In this document: positions 35,274 to 46,997 of the stretch, in pieces
Numbering within the stretch: the first letter of the stretch is position 1
Layout of the letters: each line of letters starts with the position of its first letter
Source of the DNA: Rhynchospora pubera
Taxonomy: Eukaryota; Streptophyta; Magnoliopsida; Poales; Cyperaceae
Reading direction: 5' to 3'
DNA length: 64,000 nt
Assembly: GCA_028095005.1 (NCBI GenBank)
Contig: CM051460.1
Coordinates: 154,499,461 to 154,563,460 of the forward strand
The notes under the pieces: generated by a model
The model's input: only the letters and a program-made list of their open reading frames with translations
Database searches by the model: none
Told to the model about the DNA's origin: nothing
Translations under genes and position numbers: made by a program

Positions 35274-35676
35274 GAGTTTTGCTATGGTGAGTTGCAACTC
35301 ACCAAAGTGTCCGTGAGTCGCGCTCAACATTCCGAAATTTAGTTAAAAATGACCGAACCAAACCGTCTAATACGATCTCCCTATTGAAATCTCCATACGG
35401 ACCAAATTTTATATTTTCTCAAAATTTTTAAGTATTTTTTTAAAATTTTAGAAAATCATTAATCTAATTAGTCTTGAACCATTCAAAAATAGCAGTTTTT
35501 AAAAATCCGAAATAAATACTTAAAAATTTTAAAAAATATACAATTTGGTCTGTATGGAGATTTCAATAAGGAGATCGTATTAGACGGTTTGGATCGGTCA
35601 TTTTTAACTAAATTTCGGAATTTGGAACGTGACTCACGGACGCTTTGGTGAGTTGCAACTCACCATAGCAAAACTC
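35274..35676. mobile_element. Foldback Mutator-like MITE, 403 bp, 10-bp duplication
   Basis: Left end GAGTTTTGCTATGGTGAGTT and right end AACTCACCATAGCAAAACTC are exact inverted copies, and the mirrored text continues to the centre (GACCGAACCAAACCGTCTAA against TTAGACGGTTTGGATCGGTC). A perfect 10-bp direct repeat TAGTTATATG flanks it (35264-35273 and 35677-35686). Each end itself contains the palindrome GGTGAGTTGCAACTCACC. The inner arms resemble the 18526, 26998 and 21200 elements. Confidence 0.9.
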
Positions 35677-35839
35677 TAGTTATATGAATTATATGAATTA
35701 ATTGGACAATCTTTTAATAAGCCAATTTGATCCCAATTTAAATGCAAATGAAACGGACCATTAATTAATGGAATTAATGGGCAATTAACGCATTGTGTTG
35801 TGGGTTAAATGACACATTATATGGCTGGCCTTGGAGGGG

Positions 35840-36200
35840 CAAAAATATCTTTAAGTGGTTAAGTTAAAAGGTCTATATAAGGACCACATGAGAGAGAAAT
35901 TAGGACATCTTTTTCTCCTCCTCTCTCTTCCTCCCTCTAAGGCCCACTTTTTCTCTCTTTGGAGAAATTTTCATAACTGAAAATTTTACTCCATTAGTTG
36001 TATTCTTTGGTGTTCATGTGTTGAACTCTAACCATCTTTTTTAAATAGTGATTTAGAAAAAGAACGACAAGTTTGGAATTAGACATTCTATCTTGTTTTG
36101 CTAGCATAGTACAAATGAAAGCTTGGTTAATTTTATGTGGACCTAAGAAGGAGGAGGAGAAGAGAAGAAGCACGCCATCGCCTCCAAAGTCACAGGTCGA
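35840..36200 (+). promoter_or_regulatory. TATA-box and CT-rich leader, possible LTR remnant
   Basis: A TATATAA box at 35874-35880 is followed by a CT-rich leader (CTCCTCCTCTCTCTTCC) and a purine-rich GAAGGAGGAGGAGAAG near 36150. This U3/R-like layout is common in plant LTRs, but no TG/CA ends or duplication were found, so it may equally be a decayed promoter. Confidence 0.3.
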
Positions 36201-36387
36201 GCCCTTTCTTTACAAGTCGAAATGAGGTAAAATTGATTTCTTCACCTTCTTGTACGTTATTATTATTTCCACTAGTTTCCTCTTTATTAAATATGATTTA
36301 AATGCATAAAAAATCAAAATAAAAATCTCTTCGAAAAAGTTTTCCAATAAGAATATTAAAAAACAGTCAGAAATAAAACTTTTGAAG

Positions 36388-36715
36388 GGAAACTTATAAT
36401 CTTCATATAACCTCTCTAGGTGGTCCAGATAATGATTCATATCTTATTTATTAAAAAAATTAGATTATACATAGTAATTATACATATAAAATGTAAATAA
36501 TGCTTATTCTGAGTGACATTCGAGCATTTCAATCGTTTTTCCATTCATTCTAAGTTATTTTATCGCAATAATCTACATTAAAATCTTCTATAAGGTCTAG
36601 AATGTGATTCATATCTTACATATTAAAAAAGATTGTACTATACCAAGAAATTATTTTATATAAAGTGAATATAATGCATATTCTAGGTTAAAAATTCGAG
36701 CATTTCAATCATTTC
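36388..36715 (+). repeat. 172-bp satellite, left edge of the array
   Basis: Roughly two diverged monomers. Recognisable blocks are AATAATCTACATTAAAATC, GATTCATATCTTA, TGTAAATAATGC and GAGCATTTCAATCGTTT. This is the transition from arm-type sequence to satellite; the leftmost monomer is clearly degenerate. Confidence 0.8.
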
Positions 36716-37978
36716 TGTCGCACCCCGCACCAACGGATCGCGGGACGCGAGGTGAAAACGGTATCTTCTGCATCCATCCGATAACCCGTCAACCTACGTC
36801 GCAAAGAAATAAACAAAAAGAATCCGGTACAAAACTCGATAACTGGTTATTTAACGATGCATTTTCTCTATACTCAATAATATAACAAAATTCAATAAAA
36901 TCCGATTAATTCACAAAATTCAATCAATCAATTTGGTCCGTAAATCATCTTCTTCGAGGATCGCCAACGGTTTACTTTTATACCATGAATCTGAATCACC
37001 ATCTATGAGGTTTACCAATGGTTTATTTTTATACCGTGAATCACCTTCTATAAAGATTGCCAACAGTTTACTTTTATACCGCGAATCACCTTCTACGAGG
37101 GTTGCCAACAATTTAATTTTATACCGCGAATCACCTTCCATGAAGATTGCCAACGGTTTATGATCACACTGCGAATCACCTTCTAAGAGGGTTGCCACCA
37201 GTTGGATAGCACAATTCAGATGTCAAATAAACCAATCAAATTGAAATAAATAAATCCAATCAAGACCAAACGATAATATTAAATCATTCAATCAACCGAT
37301 ATAAAATTAAATATAGGAAAATCATGTTATATAGATTCAATCGAAATCAAACGATAATCACATCAATCAATCAATATGAAATTAAATATAAAAATGTCTG
37401 ATTACATAACTGAACAATTAAAAAATTACAAACGAATCAGAACGACTATCCATTTGAGGGCGACGTAATGCCGGTCAACTCATCAAATTTCAATAAACCT
37501 TTTGAAATAACTTCTCAGGCAATTAACAAATGGCAAGATGTATAAATACGATAGTATTGGCTATATTGGAAGGTCATCGGATGGAAATAGAGCCACCTCC
37601 TATTTGGTTTTGCTCTGTTGGAGATGGAATCGATGGAATTGACGAGACAGAGAAATGAATAAAAGGCAACATTGATAACATAATGTTTCATAGGAAGATG
37701 ACACGTGTGACTATGCAAGCCAGAGCTGTCAATTTTTATTTTATGTTTATACGGTTCAACATGAATACACGGTTCAACGATCAACGTATAAAATTTTAAA
37801 AATAAATTGGAAGGCTTGATTCTAATTTATCTTTAAAAAAAACTTACAAAAATTTATCACGGTCAACATCAAGTCAAGCCTTTGACTGGTCAAAGGACAG
37901 ATCGCGGTCAAAGTTTAGTCAACTGGTCAAAGTATGGTCAACTATAGTCAAACTAGGTCAATGTTGTTTGGAGTTACA
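36716..37978. mobile_element. Solo LTR inserted in satellite (TGTCGCACCCC type)
   Basis: A 1263-bp non-satellite block starting TGTCGCACCCCGCACC and ending GGAGTTACA. It interrupts a monomer exactly at the conserved CAATCGTTTCTGG motif. Flanking pentamers ATTTC (36711-36715) and GTTTC (37979-37983) differ at one base, and the satellite consensus has GTTTC, so a 5-bp target duplication with one later mutation is likely. TGTCRCACCCC starts are frequent in plant Ty3 LTRs. No PBS or coding sequence. Confidence 0.8.
36945..37195. repeat. 45-bp minisatellite inside the solo LTR
   Basis: Five to six units of 45 bp (one of 51 bp), each with GTTGCCAACGGTTTA then TTTTATACCGCGAATCACC then TTCTA. As the period is a multiple of three it keeps frames open on both strands, which explains two spurious ORFs. 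Confidence 0.9.
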
Positions 37979-37983
37979 GTTTC

Positions 37984-40900
37984 TAAATTCGTTGTTCGTC
38001 ATTTCATCACAATAATCTACATTTAAACTATTTATACGTTCTAGAATATGATTTAGATATTATATATAAAAAATTGGATTATACCAAGTATTAAAAGTTA
38101 TAAAGTGCAAATAATACATATTATGAGTATCATTTGAGTATTTGAACCGTTTTTGTATTCGTCTAAGTCATTTCAGCGCAATAATCTATATTCCAACTCT
38201 CTATACGGTCTATAACATGTTTTAGATCTTACTTATTTAAAAAGATTGGTTTATAAATAGTAATTACGCATATAAAGTGCAAATAATGGTTATTTTGATT
38301 ATCATTTGAGGATTTCAATCGTTTATGGATTCATCCTCAGTCATTTCATTACAACAATCTACATTTAAATTTTTTATATTGTTTAGAATATGATTTATAT
38401 CTTATTTATTAAAAATAATCACTTATACATTGCAATTATGCATACAAAATGCAAATAATGCAATTCAAAGTATCATTTGAGCATTTGAGTCGTTTCTGGA
38501 TACATTCTAATTCATTTCATCACAATAATCTATATTTAAAATCTTTATTCTGTCTAGAATATTATTCATATCTCATTTATCCAAAAATATTGGATTGTAC
38601 ATGGTAATTACACATATAAAGTGCAAATAATACAATTTTAAGTATCATTTGAGCATTTTAATTATTTCTGGATTCATTCTAAGACATTTGATCACAATAA
38701 TCAATATTTAAACTCTTTATACTGTCTAGAATACGATTCATATATTTTTTTATTCAAAAATATTGGATTGTACATGGTAATTACGTATATAAAGTGCAAA
38801 TAATTCAATTTTGAGCTTCATTTGAACATTTCAATCGTTTCTGGATTCATTCTAAGTCATGTGATCAAAATAATCTACATTTAAATACTTTATATTGTCT
38901 ACAAATATGAGTCATATGTTATTTTGTTCAAAAAGATTGGATTATGAGTCATACTTTTATTATCTATAATATGATTCATATATTTTTTTAATTCAAAAAT
39001 ATTAGATTATACAAAGTAATTACGCGCATAATGCTATTATGAGCATCATTTGTGCATTTCAATCGTTTCTGGATTCATTCTAAGTCATTTGATCACAATC
39101 TACATTTAAACTCTTTATATTTTCAAGAATATGATTCATATGTTATTTATTCAAAAAAATTAGATTATTCAGGGTAATTACGCTAATAAAGTGCAAATAA
39201 TACAATTCTTAGAATCATTTGAACATTTCAATCATTTCTAGATTCATTCTAGTTCATTTGATCACAATAATCTACATTTAAAATTGTTATATTTGTCTTG
39301 AACATGGTTAATATATTATTAATTCAAAAAGATATAAATGTTAATTACACAAATAAATTGCAGATAATGTAAATATGAGAATTGTACGTGCATTTCAATC
39401 GTTTCTGGATGCATTCTAAGTATTAGATCACAATAATCTACATTTAAACTCTTTGTATTGTCTAGAATAAGATTCATATGTTATTTATTGAAAAAGCTTT
39501 TATCATACATGAAAATTACGCACATAAAGTGCAAATAATGCAATTTTGAGCATCATTTGTGTGTTTTAATCATTTCTGGATGCATTTTTAAGTCACTTGA
39601 TCACAATAATCTTCGTTTAAAGTTTTTATATTGTTTAGAATGTGATTCACATGTTATCTATTCATTAAGATTGGATTGTATTTGGTAATAACGCATATAA
39701 ATTGTAAATAATGCAATTCTGATAATCATTTGAAAATTTCAATTATTTTTAGATGTATTCTAAGTCATTTGATCACAAAAATCGTACATTTAAACTATTT
39801 ATATTGTTTAGAATACAATTCATATGTTATTTATTCAAAATAGATTGGATTATACAGTGTAATTACGCATATAAAGTGCAAATAATGCAATTCTGTGCAT
39901 CATTTGAGCTTTTCAACCTTTTCTGGATTTAATCTAAGTAAATTATCACAATAATCTATATTTAAACACTTTATATTGTCTAGAATTTGTTTCATATCTT
40001 AATGCAATCTAAGTTATTTGATCACAATAATCTACATTTAAACTCTTTATATTGTCTAGAATATGACTTGGATTATACTAGTTAACTACGCATATAAAGT
40101 GCAAATAATGCAATTCTGAGTATCATTAGTGCATTTCAATCGTTTCTGGATTGAATATAAGTAATTTGATCACAATAATCTACATTTAAACTCTTTATAA
40201 TGTCTAGAATATTATTCATATGTTATTTACTCTAAAAGTTTGGATTGTACATGGTAATTACACGTATAAATCGCAAATAATTCAATTCTCAGCATCATTT
40301 GAATATTTCTATCGGTTCTAGATTCATTGTAATTAATTTCTTCATAATAATCTACATTTAAGCTCTTTATACTGTATAAAATATAATTCATATCTTATTT
40401 ATTAAAAAAGATTGGATTATACATTGTAAATATGCATATAAATTGCAATCTAAGTCATTTGTGCATTTTAATCATTTTTTTAATGCAATCTAAGTCATTT
40501 AATCATAATAATCTATATTTAAACTCTCTATATAGTCTAGAATATGATTCATTTGTTATTTATTCAAAAAAAAAAATGGATTATACAAGTTAATTACACA
40601 TATAAATTGCATATAATGCAATTTTGAGCATCATTTGAGAATCTCAATCATTTTTGTATTTAATCTAAGAAATTTATTACAATTACATATAAACACTTTA
40701 TATTGTCTAAAATTTGATTAATATCTTATTTATTCAAAACAATTGGATTATAAATAGTAATTACGCACATAAAGTGCAAATAATGCAATTTTGAGTATCA
40801 TTTGTTCATTTTAATCATTTCTGAATACACTATAAATCATTTGATCAAAATAATCTACATTTAAACTCTTTATATTGTCTAGAATATGATTCATATGTTC

Positions 40901-41276
40901 TTAATTAAAAAATTGGATTATACAAGTTAATTACACATATAAAATGTATATAATGCAATTATGAGCATTATTTGAGCATTTCAATCGTTTCTTGATTTAT
41001 TCTAAGTCAAGTTTTCTCAATAATCTACATTAAAACTCTTTATATTGATTCATATATTATTTATTCAAAAAGATTAGATCATACAGGGTAATTTCACATA
41101 TAAAGTGCAAATAATGTAATTATGAACATCATTTGAGCATTTCAATTTTTTCTGCATTTAATCTAAATAATTTATCACAATAATCTACATTTAAACACTT
41201 TATATTGTCTAGAATTTGTTTCATAACTTATTTATAAAAAAAGATTGGATTATAGATAGTAGTTACACAAATAATA
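37984..41276 (+). repeat. 172-bp satellite array, left block
   Basis: About 19 monomers of about 172 bp with the conserved run TCATTTGATCACAATAATCT, then ACATTTAAACTCTTTATATT, GTCTAGAATATGATTCATAT, ATTGGATTATACATGG, AATTACGCATATAAAGTGC and AAATAATGCAATTCTGAGC. Divergence, small deletions and partial monomers are more frequent here than in the right block. Size, AT richness and nesting of LTR elements fit a centromeric or pericentromeric satellite; the chromosomal position is inference. Confidence 0.93.
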
Positions 41277-43226
41277 TGCAAAGATCGGCACTTGAGCTAT
41301 GACATCCGTGAATGGAATGTTGACCTTCAATTCCTTGAGAATCTCCCAAAAGGTCCGAAATTGTTCAGCTTCCTTTTTCTTCAAAAGTCGCTGAGGAAAT
41401 GGGACAGGGGGTCTATAGGTTGACTCATGTTGCTGTGCTTTCTTCTTCCCCTTGGCTTGGACATCACCTTGGGCATTCTCCTCTCTCTGTTCGGACCGAA
41501 CAAGAGGTTGTTCGGACCGAACTGGACATGGTGAGGTCACTTGCTCCAAAACTGGCTGTTCGACCTGAACTAAAAGTGGTTCGGTCCGAACTGGAGGTGG
41601 TTCGGTCCGAACTGGGGGTCGAACTATTTCGTTGGTAGGCATGGACAGATCTTGGTACTCTTTGCCACTTCGTTGGACATGTATGGCTTTGATCTCTGCA
41701 CTTGGATTGATCTGAGGCTGGCTTGGAAGCTTGCCGAGTGGTCGGGAGAAGTGTGCTTCCATCATGCGTTCTAAGCGTTGCAAGGTGCTCGCGCTTCCCT
41801 TAAATTCGTTGATAGTCACCTTCAATTCGTCGGTGGTGGCCTTCAATTCATCTAACCCTAAAGCCATAGATTTGTTAATCTTTTCTTGCTCACTCATGAA
41901 TTCTTGAACAACAATTGGAATTTCTTCCCTTTCGAAATAGGGTTTCTTTTGAAATGATTGGTCTCTATTGTTGTTGTTGAATTGTGCATTCCTATACAAA
42001 TTTGGCGGGTTATTTTGGTACTTTGAACCATAAGGGGGCCCATTGTGTAGGTAGTTCACTTGGGCCCCTCCGTTACCAATTTTGGCAAGAGGACAATTGA
42101 TAGATGTGTGTCCTTCCTCGCCGCATGCTCCGCATTGGCTTGAATGGAGATGTGTCCCTTGAGCCGATTGGTAAGCGGCAAGTTCAGCTTCCAGCTCCTC
42201 TATCCTCGCCTCTTTAGTTGAAATTTTGTGCACTTGTTGCCTCGAACTACTTGAGTGGCGGGGAATGAGTAGAGGGTACCATGTGTAATTTCTTGCACAA
42301 TAATCAAGTATATCTCGCCCTCGTGCCGTATCAAGTCTTTTGAATGCCCCACCTGAAAGAGAATCAAGATTGATTTTAATATTGTCATAAAGTCCAGTGT
42401 AGAATGATTTAAGGAGCATCCATTCTTGAATCCCATGATGTGGACAAGAATTTTCTAAATCCCTAAACCGTTCCCAAGCATCCCTCATTGATTCATTTTG
42501 GTTTTGGGCAAAATTATTCAATTCAGCTCTAATTTTATCCGCTCTATCCGAAGGAAAATACCTATCCAAGAAGGTTTGTGCCATTTCATCCCAAGACCTA
42601 ATTGACCCTTTTTTCAATGTTTTATACCATTTTTGTGCTCGGTCCTTAAGGGTGAAATGAAATAACAATAGCCTAATTGCTTGTTGAGGAACACCATTAA
42701 ACTTAATTAATCTAGTGCAATCAATAAAAGTTTGTAAGTGAGCATGGGGATCCTCATCGTCGTTCCCATAGAATGGATTTTGTTGCACAAGCACGACGTG
42801 GTTGGGGGCGATTTGCATGTTGTTAGCGGCGATGCCTGGAATCACCACCGGTCCGCCCACGTTTCTTGCGCTGGGAACTCCAAACTCCATAAGCGTCCTT
42901 TCACGATCTTCCTCATCTTCGTTGTCGGAGTTATGAATGCTCCCTTCATCTTCTTGGGTCCATCGTCGACGCTCATTGTCAAAATCTCTCCTTTGACCCG
43001 TTAGGAGGGTCCGATCGGCTGTCAGTCGAGCCTCTCTTTGCTCAAGTTGGAGACGGAGGTTCTCCAATTCTTGTGTGCGCTGTGCAATGGCCTCGGGAGT
43101 GAGTGTCTCGGCCATTGTTAGGCTTCCTTCTCTCTGTTCAAGGCTCAGTTCGGTCCGAACTAGTCCTGTTCGGTCCGAACACGGAGTGGGTTGAGGGGCT
43201 GGTGGCTGTTCTGGATCCTCTGTCAA
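41250..43226 (-). pseudogene. gag-protease ORF, 3'-truncated and fused to satellite
   Basis: First 650 codons are identical to the intact 1003-codon ORFs of the array, including the zinc knuckle, then the frame runs into satellite and ends after 8 satellite-derived codons (YYLCNYYL). The protease-like domain and the C-terminal region are missing. The break (41277-41282, TGCAAA) is shared by gag and by the satellite monomer. The polypeptide is thus a retroelement-satellite chimera, most likely non-functional. Confidence 0.9.
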
Positions 43227-43382
43227 GTGTCGGAAGAAGTAGTTTCGAATTTTTGGAGGTGGAGACTTCTTCCTACGTGTCTTGCCTGCCAGTCCTGCAA
43301 TAAAGAGAGAGAGAAGTAGGTAAAAAGAAAAAATAAAAATCTAGTCTCCAAATACTCAAACAAGTATCCAATATCGACACCG

Positions 43383-43400
43383 TCCCCGGCAACGGCGCCA
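43383..43400 (-). other. Primer-binding site, tRNA-Asp, unit 1
   Basis: The plus strand carries TCCCCGGCAACGGCGCCA, matching the 3' end of plant tRNA-Asp(GUC) including CCA; the minus strand is therefore complementary. It is separated from the LTR end by 3 bp. This primer is typical of Athila/Tat-group Ty3 elements. Confidence 0.88.
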
Positions 43401-43403
43401 ATT

Positions 43404-45262
43404 TGATGAAGGCTTTAAACCTAGGAATCAAATAAATTTATAAACCTAGACCTAACCTCACTAGTCGTCAAAGTTAAGCTTAGGGTCGAACCCACAGGAC
43501 GGATTAACGATTACTGGACTTGTTCTTTTTATGAAGCTAGACAATAAAATAAGATTGAGAGTGTTGTGAAACAAAAGACTAAATAAAAGATGCAAATAAG
43601 TAAGATTTTTGGTTGTTTGTAGTTCTAATTCAATAAGGTAAACTAAAGCAGGTAGATTTTGGAGTTTTTCAAGTATAATAAGGCGTCTTAGGGGTCAGGA
43701 TTCACTTAGGTTTAGTCCTCGATTTGCTGGATCGCTCGCTGTCGCGTTAAATAACAACAAATCTAAGCATAGGCCGTCAGTTCGGTCCGAACACGACTTG
43801 TTCGGTCCGAACAGAGGCTGGTATGTTGAGTTATGACCATACAACTTGAGTTTTAACTTTATGAAGGGCTCAGATCGGCTATAGCTACATTACCTAATCC
43901 TCAACTGTCGTCTTTTGGACTAGAAATTAGTACAGGTCTCTACTTTGCCCACATAGACCAATTAAACCTAAACTTTCGTGTCGGTATTTTAATTAACCTA
44001 TGTCTTATTTATTTGTTTTCTTAGGGATATCTAAGTTGCCTTTCAGCCAACTTAGAAGCTACACCTTTCAGTGCTAGCTAATCTCCTCTTTCGAATCTTC
44101 AACTTATCCCAAGTACTTAATTTAATCCTAATTGTTTAACCTAACCTTGTAACTTAACTAAACAGGCCATTATTTAGAAGTAAATCAGGTCAAAACAAGA
44201 GAATTAAACAAGCAATTAAAATACTACTCAATAAATAGATCATAAAGCCAAACATCAAGTCATATCAAGTCATAACATCAAACTAAACCTAAACTACATC
44301 CATACCCTAAGACAATATAAATTTAGCCTAACATAGTACTAAAACAAACAATACAAAGAGTAGAAATCACAAGATACAAGCCCATGGAAATTAGAGATAA
44401 AAACATAGGAAGAATAAACCAAGTTGTCTTTCTATGCTCGATCTTCAATCATCAAAGGCAGTGGGGTGTTGCAAGGCGTGTCTCCAACCTTCTCCTTGCT
44501 GCCGTCGCCTCAAGAATCTGGTTGCTCAACGAAATCAATGGTGGAATCACCTAAGGAAGGTGGAATTGTGGTATGGAGGGTCGAATGCCTTTCCTTCAGG
44601 CCTTGGGGTGAATATATAGTGGTCTTCTGGCTTGGAAAGGAGGCTGGGGCGCTATGGCAAGAAGACATACCAAAATATCGAGTTTCCATGCGTGAAAACC
44701 CTTCCAAATATGCCATGGCGGCTCTCGGTTCGGTCTGGACAAGTTTTGTTCGGACTGGACAGGGCTAATTCGGGTCAAAACAGCTCAATTCGGACCAAAT
44801 AGCCTCAGTTCGGACCGAACAGATTCAGTTCGGGTCGAACTGAGACTCCAGCTTTGAGTATCTGTTGTATTTTGGTCATATCTCCTTCGTCCGGACTCCG
44901 ATTTAGGTGATTCAAAAGCCGTTGGAAAGCTTAGGTTGAGCTATACAATGATGTTGACTCTATTTAGCCATTTACTTTCCTTAGACTCTCATTTTGTTCT
45001 GTAAAGATGCCTTCGGTCCGAGTAGTAGCTTTGATGTTGCCTCCAAGTGCTAGGAATGAGTCGTCTAGCGTATGCCAAGTGCCAAAATCCATCTAATATT
45101 CGAGAATCCACTAAAAATCGTCGAGAAACCTGAAAATAAGAGAAAAGACGACGGTAGAGCCAATTCCTAGAAAATCATAGCAATTTATCAAATAATTGAA
45201 TGGTTTGAGTATGATTTGAGTGCTAAGTACGGTCCAAATACCCACAAATAATAACGATATCA
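43404..45262 (-). mobile_element. LTR, copy 1 of 3
   Basis: 1859 bp, starting TGATGAAGG and ending CGATATCA on the plus strand, so TGAT...ATCA in either sense. Borders are fixed by the adjacent primer site on one side and the polypurine tract on the other, and confirmed by the third LTR stopping at exactly the same base against satellite. Contains three perfect copies of the 13-bp palindrome plus degenerate ones (44729-44845). Confidence 0.92.
44611..44618 (-). promoter_or_regulatory. Candidate TATA box of the LTR promoter
   Basis: Minus strand ACTATATATT about 650 bp into the LTR (U3 side). The only well-formed TATA-like site I saw in this orientation; identical sites fall at 51394-51401 and 58177-58184. 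Confidence 0.4.
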
Positions 45263-45280
45263 AATTCCCCCAAACTTAAA
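45263..45280 (-). other. Polypurine tract, unit 2
   Basis: Minus strand AAGTTTGGGGGAATT immediately precedes the LTR start TGATATCG. The form AGTTTGGGGGA is common in Athila/Tat elements. The same tract is at 52046-52063. Confidence 0.8.
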
Positions 45281-46997
45281 CTTTGCTTGTCCTCAAGCAA
45301 CGCCCTAAGCTTAGAATTTTGGACTATACTTAAAGCCTTAAACAATGAGTTGTAACTCAAACCAAGAAATGTCGTGAAACCAATTGCTATGCCTAAAATT
45401 TTCACACTTCAATCAAATAAGTCAAACAAAAATTTAATCTCAAGAACCAAGTTTAGTATTCTACAAATTAATTCATGCAAGTCTTGGTCCTAATGAAATA
45501 TTCTCTCAAATTTTAGAACTCTAGCTTCTCTTTGTTATTTCAAATGCGATCTCAATTTCAATCACCCGTTCCTTTTCATTTTTTCACAAAAGTTTGTAAA
45601 GTCCTTTATCAAAGTCGGAAATTTTATAATGAACTTCTCTTAAAACAATTTCACTTTTTCTCTTTTTTTTTTCACCAATTTTTTTTCTTTGTGCAAGTCG
45701 AGTCGTGGGGCTTTACACCCTAGAGGATATAATGCGGTGTCATTGGCCTTGAATTTTGCTACTAGCACATGACGCGCTAGGGAGGTTGGACGGGTGTTGC
45801 TCGACTATGGCCACGGTACACTTGGGCCATAATACTCAACAACTCCTTTACCAATGCTTTCACACCGGGTCCGGTAGAAATTAATTACAAGTTACCCAAT
45901 TATACCTCGAGAGCTTTGAGTTATAATTCCCGACAACTTGTAATTAATCCAATACCCTCCAATTTGTGGTTGAGTTGGTGGAAAAAGGCCTCGGTGCATC
46001 CTCGTTTTCACAACTATTTTGATTTTATTGTCCCATTAAGATTGCTTGTTGGTGATTCAAGCGATGAAAAACATTTTCAACAAGTCCAAGTTCATTTCAT
46101 AATTTCCGAAGTCGATAAATTTCTTTTTAAACAAAGGTTTGTCAAACACGAATCAGTTCACTCGGTAAAAACTTGTGAGAATCGACTAAAACTGATTTAA
46201 CAATTTTAAGCATCCAAGATCGAGTTCTAATTTTCTCAAAATATTTTCATTTCGGTCCATTGGTGCAAAAATTAATCATGAGATATCAAAACATTCTAGG
46301 GTCCTTGAATAAAAAATTTGTTTGACTTCAAAACAGTTTCAAGTGTGAGTTTCATCATTTAAAATCCAAATCGAGAGAAACTAGGCATATCAATTCAATT
46401 TCCAAACAAAATTAGGCAAAAATCCAATTTTTATGTCTCTGTTCGGACCAAACAAAATTCTGTTCGGACCGAACAAAAGCTAAGAAATTCAAAAATTCAT
46501 CCAAATTTGCAAAAATTTTGAGCAATTTCAATCAAAAGTTCGAATTTTTCTCCTATTTCCTCCCCCCAAACTTAAATCAAGCATTGTCCTCAATGCATTC
46601 AATCAAAAAGTAAATAGGAGGAAAAGAGAACTTAGCCAATTTTTGCTTTCAAACATGTCGTTTTGTTCCTAGTTTATTTTCTCGAGTTCCAAGATGGCTC
46701 TATCAATCTTCAAGTCTTTTGATGCAATCCGTATGAGGTCGTTCGGGGTTAGTTGGTTCGCGTAACCCATGGTGCTCTAGCACGAATTACATCTTCCTTA
46801 GTTTGTGCCTCAAGATTTTCCTACAAACAAACAAACACAAACATCAAATTCTATTTTTGTTATTTTCTGTTTTTCAAATTTTTATGGATTTTCTATTTTT
46901 TTATGACAAAATAAATAAAAGAGAAAAGAGTTGAGAAATCCTTGGGTTGCCTCCCAAGAAGCGCTTGTTTTAGGTCCCTAGCTTGACCATCTTTTCA
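45281..46997 (-). other. Non-coding 3' internal region, unit 2
   Basis: About 1.7 kb between the gag-protease stop and the polypurine tract. In an autonomous element pol would be expected here; only short chance frames are present. Contains one perfect 13-bp palindrome (46462-46474) and a degenerate one beside it. Confidence 0.75.

Noticed and set aside
36920..37198. Overlapping ORFs on both strands with a repeated peptide
   Set aside because: They come from the 45-bp tandem repeat, whose length is a multiple of three. Open frames on both strands are expected without coding function.
37984..41276. Regular repeats considered as a CRISPR-like array
   Set aside because: The repeat covers the full 172-bp period with no unique spacers, in a plant nuclear context; it is a satellite.
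44424..44768. Plus-strand 114-codon ORF in each LTR (also 51207 and 57990)
   Set aside because: Antisense within the LTR, no family features, present in three copies only through LTR repetition.
43404..45262. LTR-containing units interpreted as separate nested insertions
   Set aside because: Only one LTR lies between consecutive internal regions and no target duplication separates them, so a shared-LTR tandem array fits better.
45916..46200. 94-codon plus-strand ORF in the 3' internal region (also 52699)
   Set aside because: Checked as a possible antisense or accessory gene like those in some Tat elements. No recognisable motif, AT-driven composition, and wrong strand for the element.
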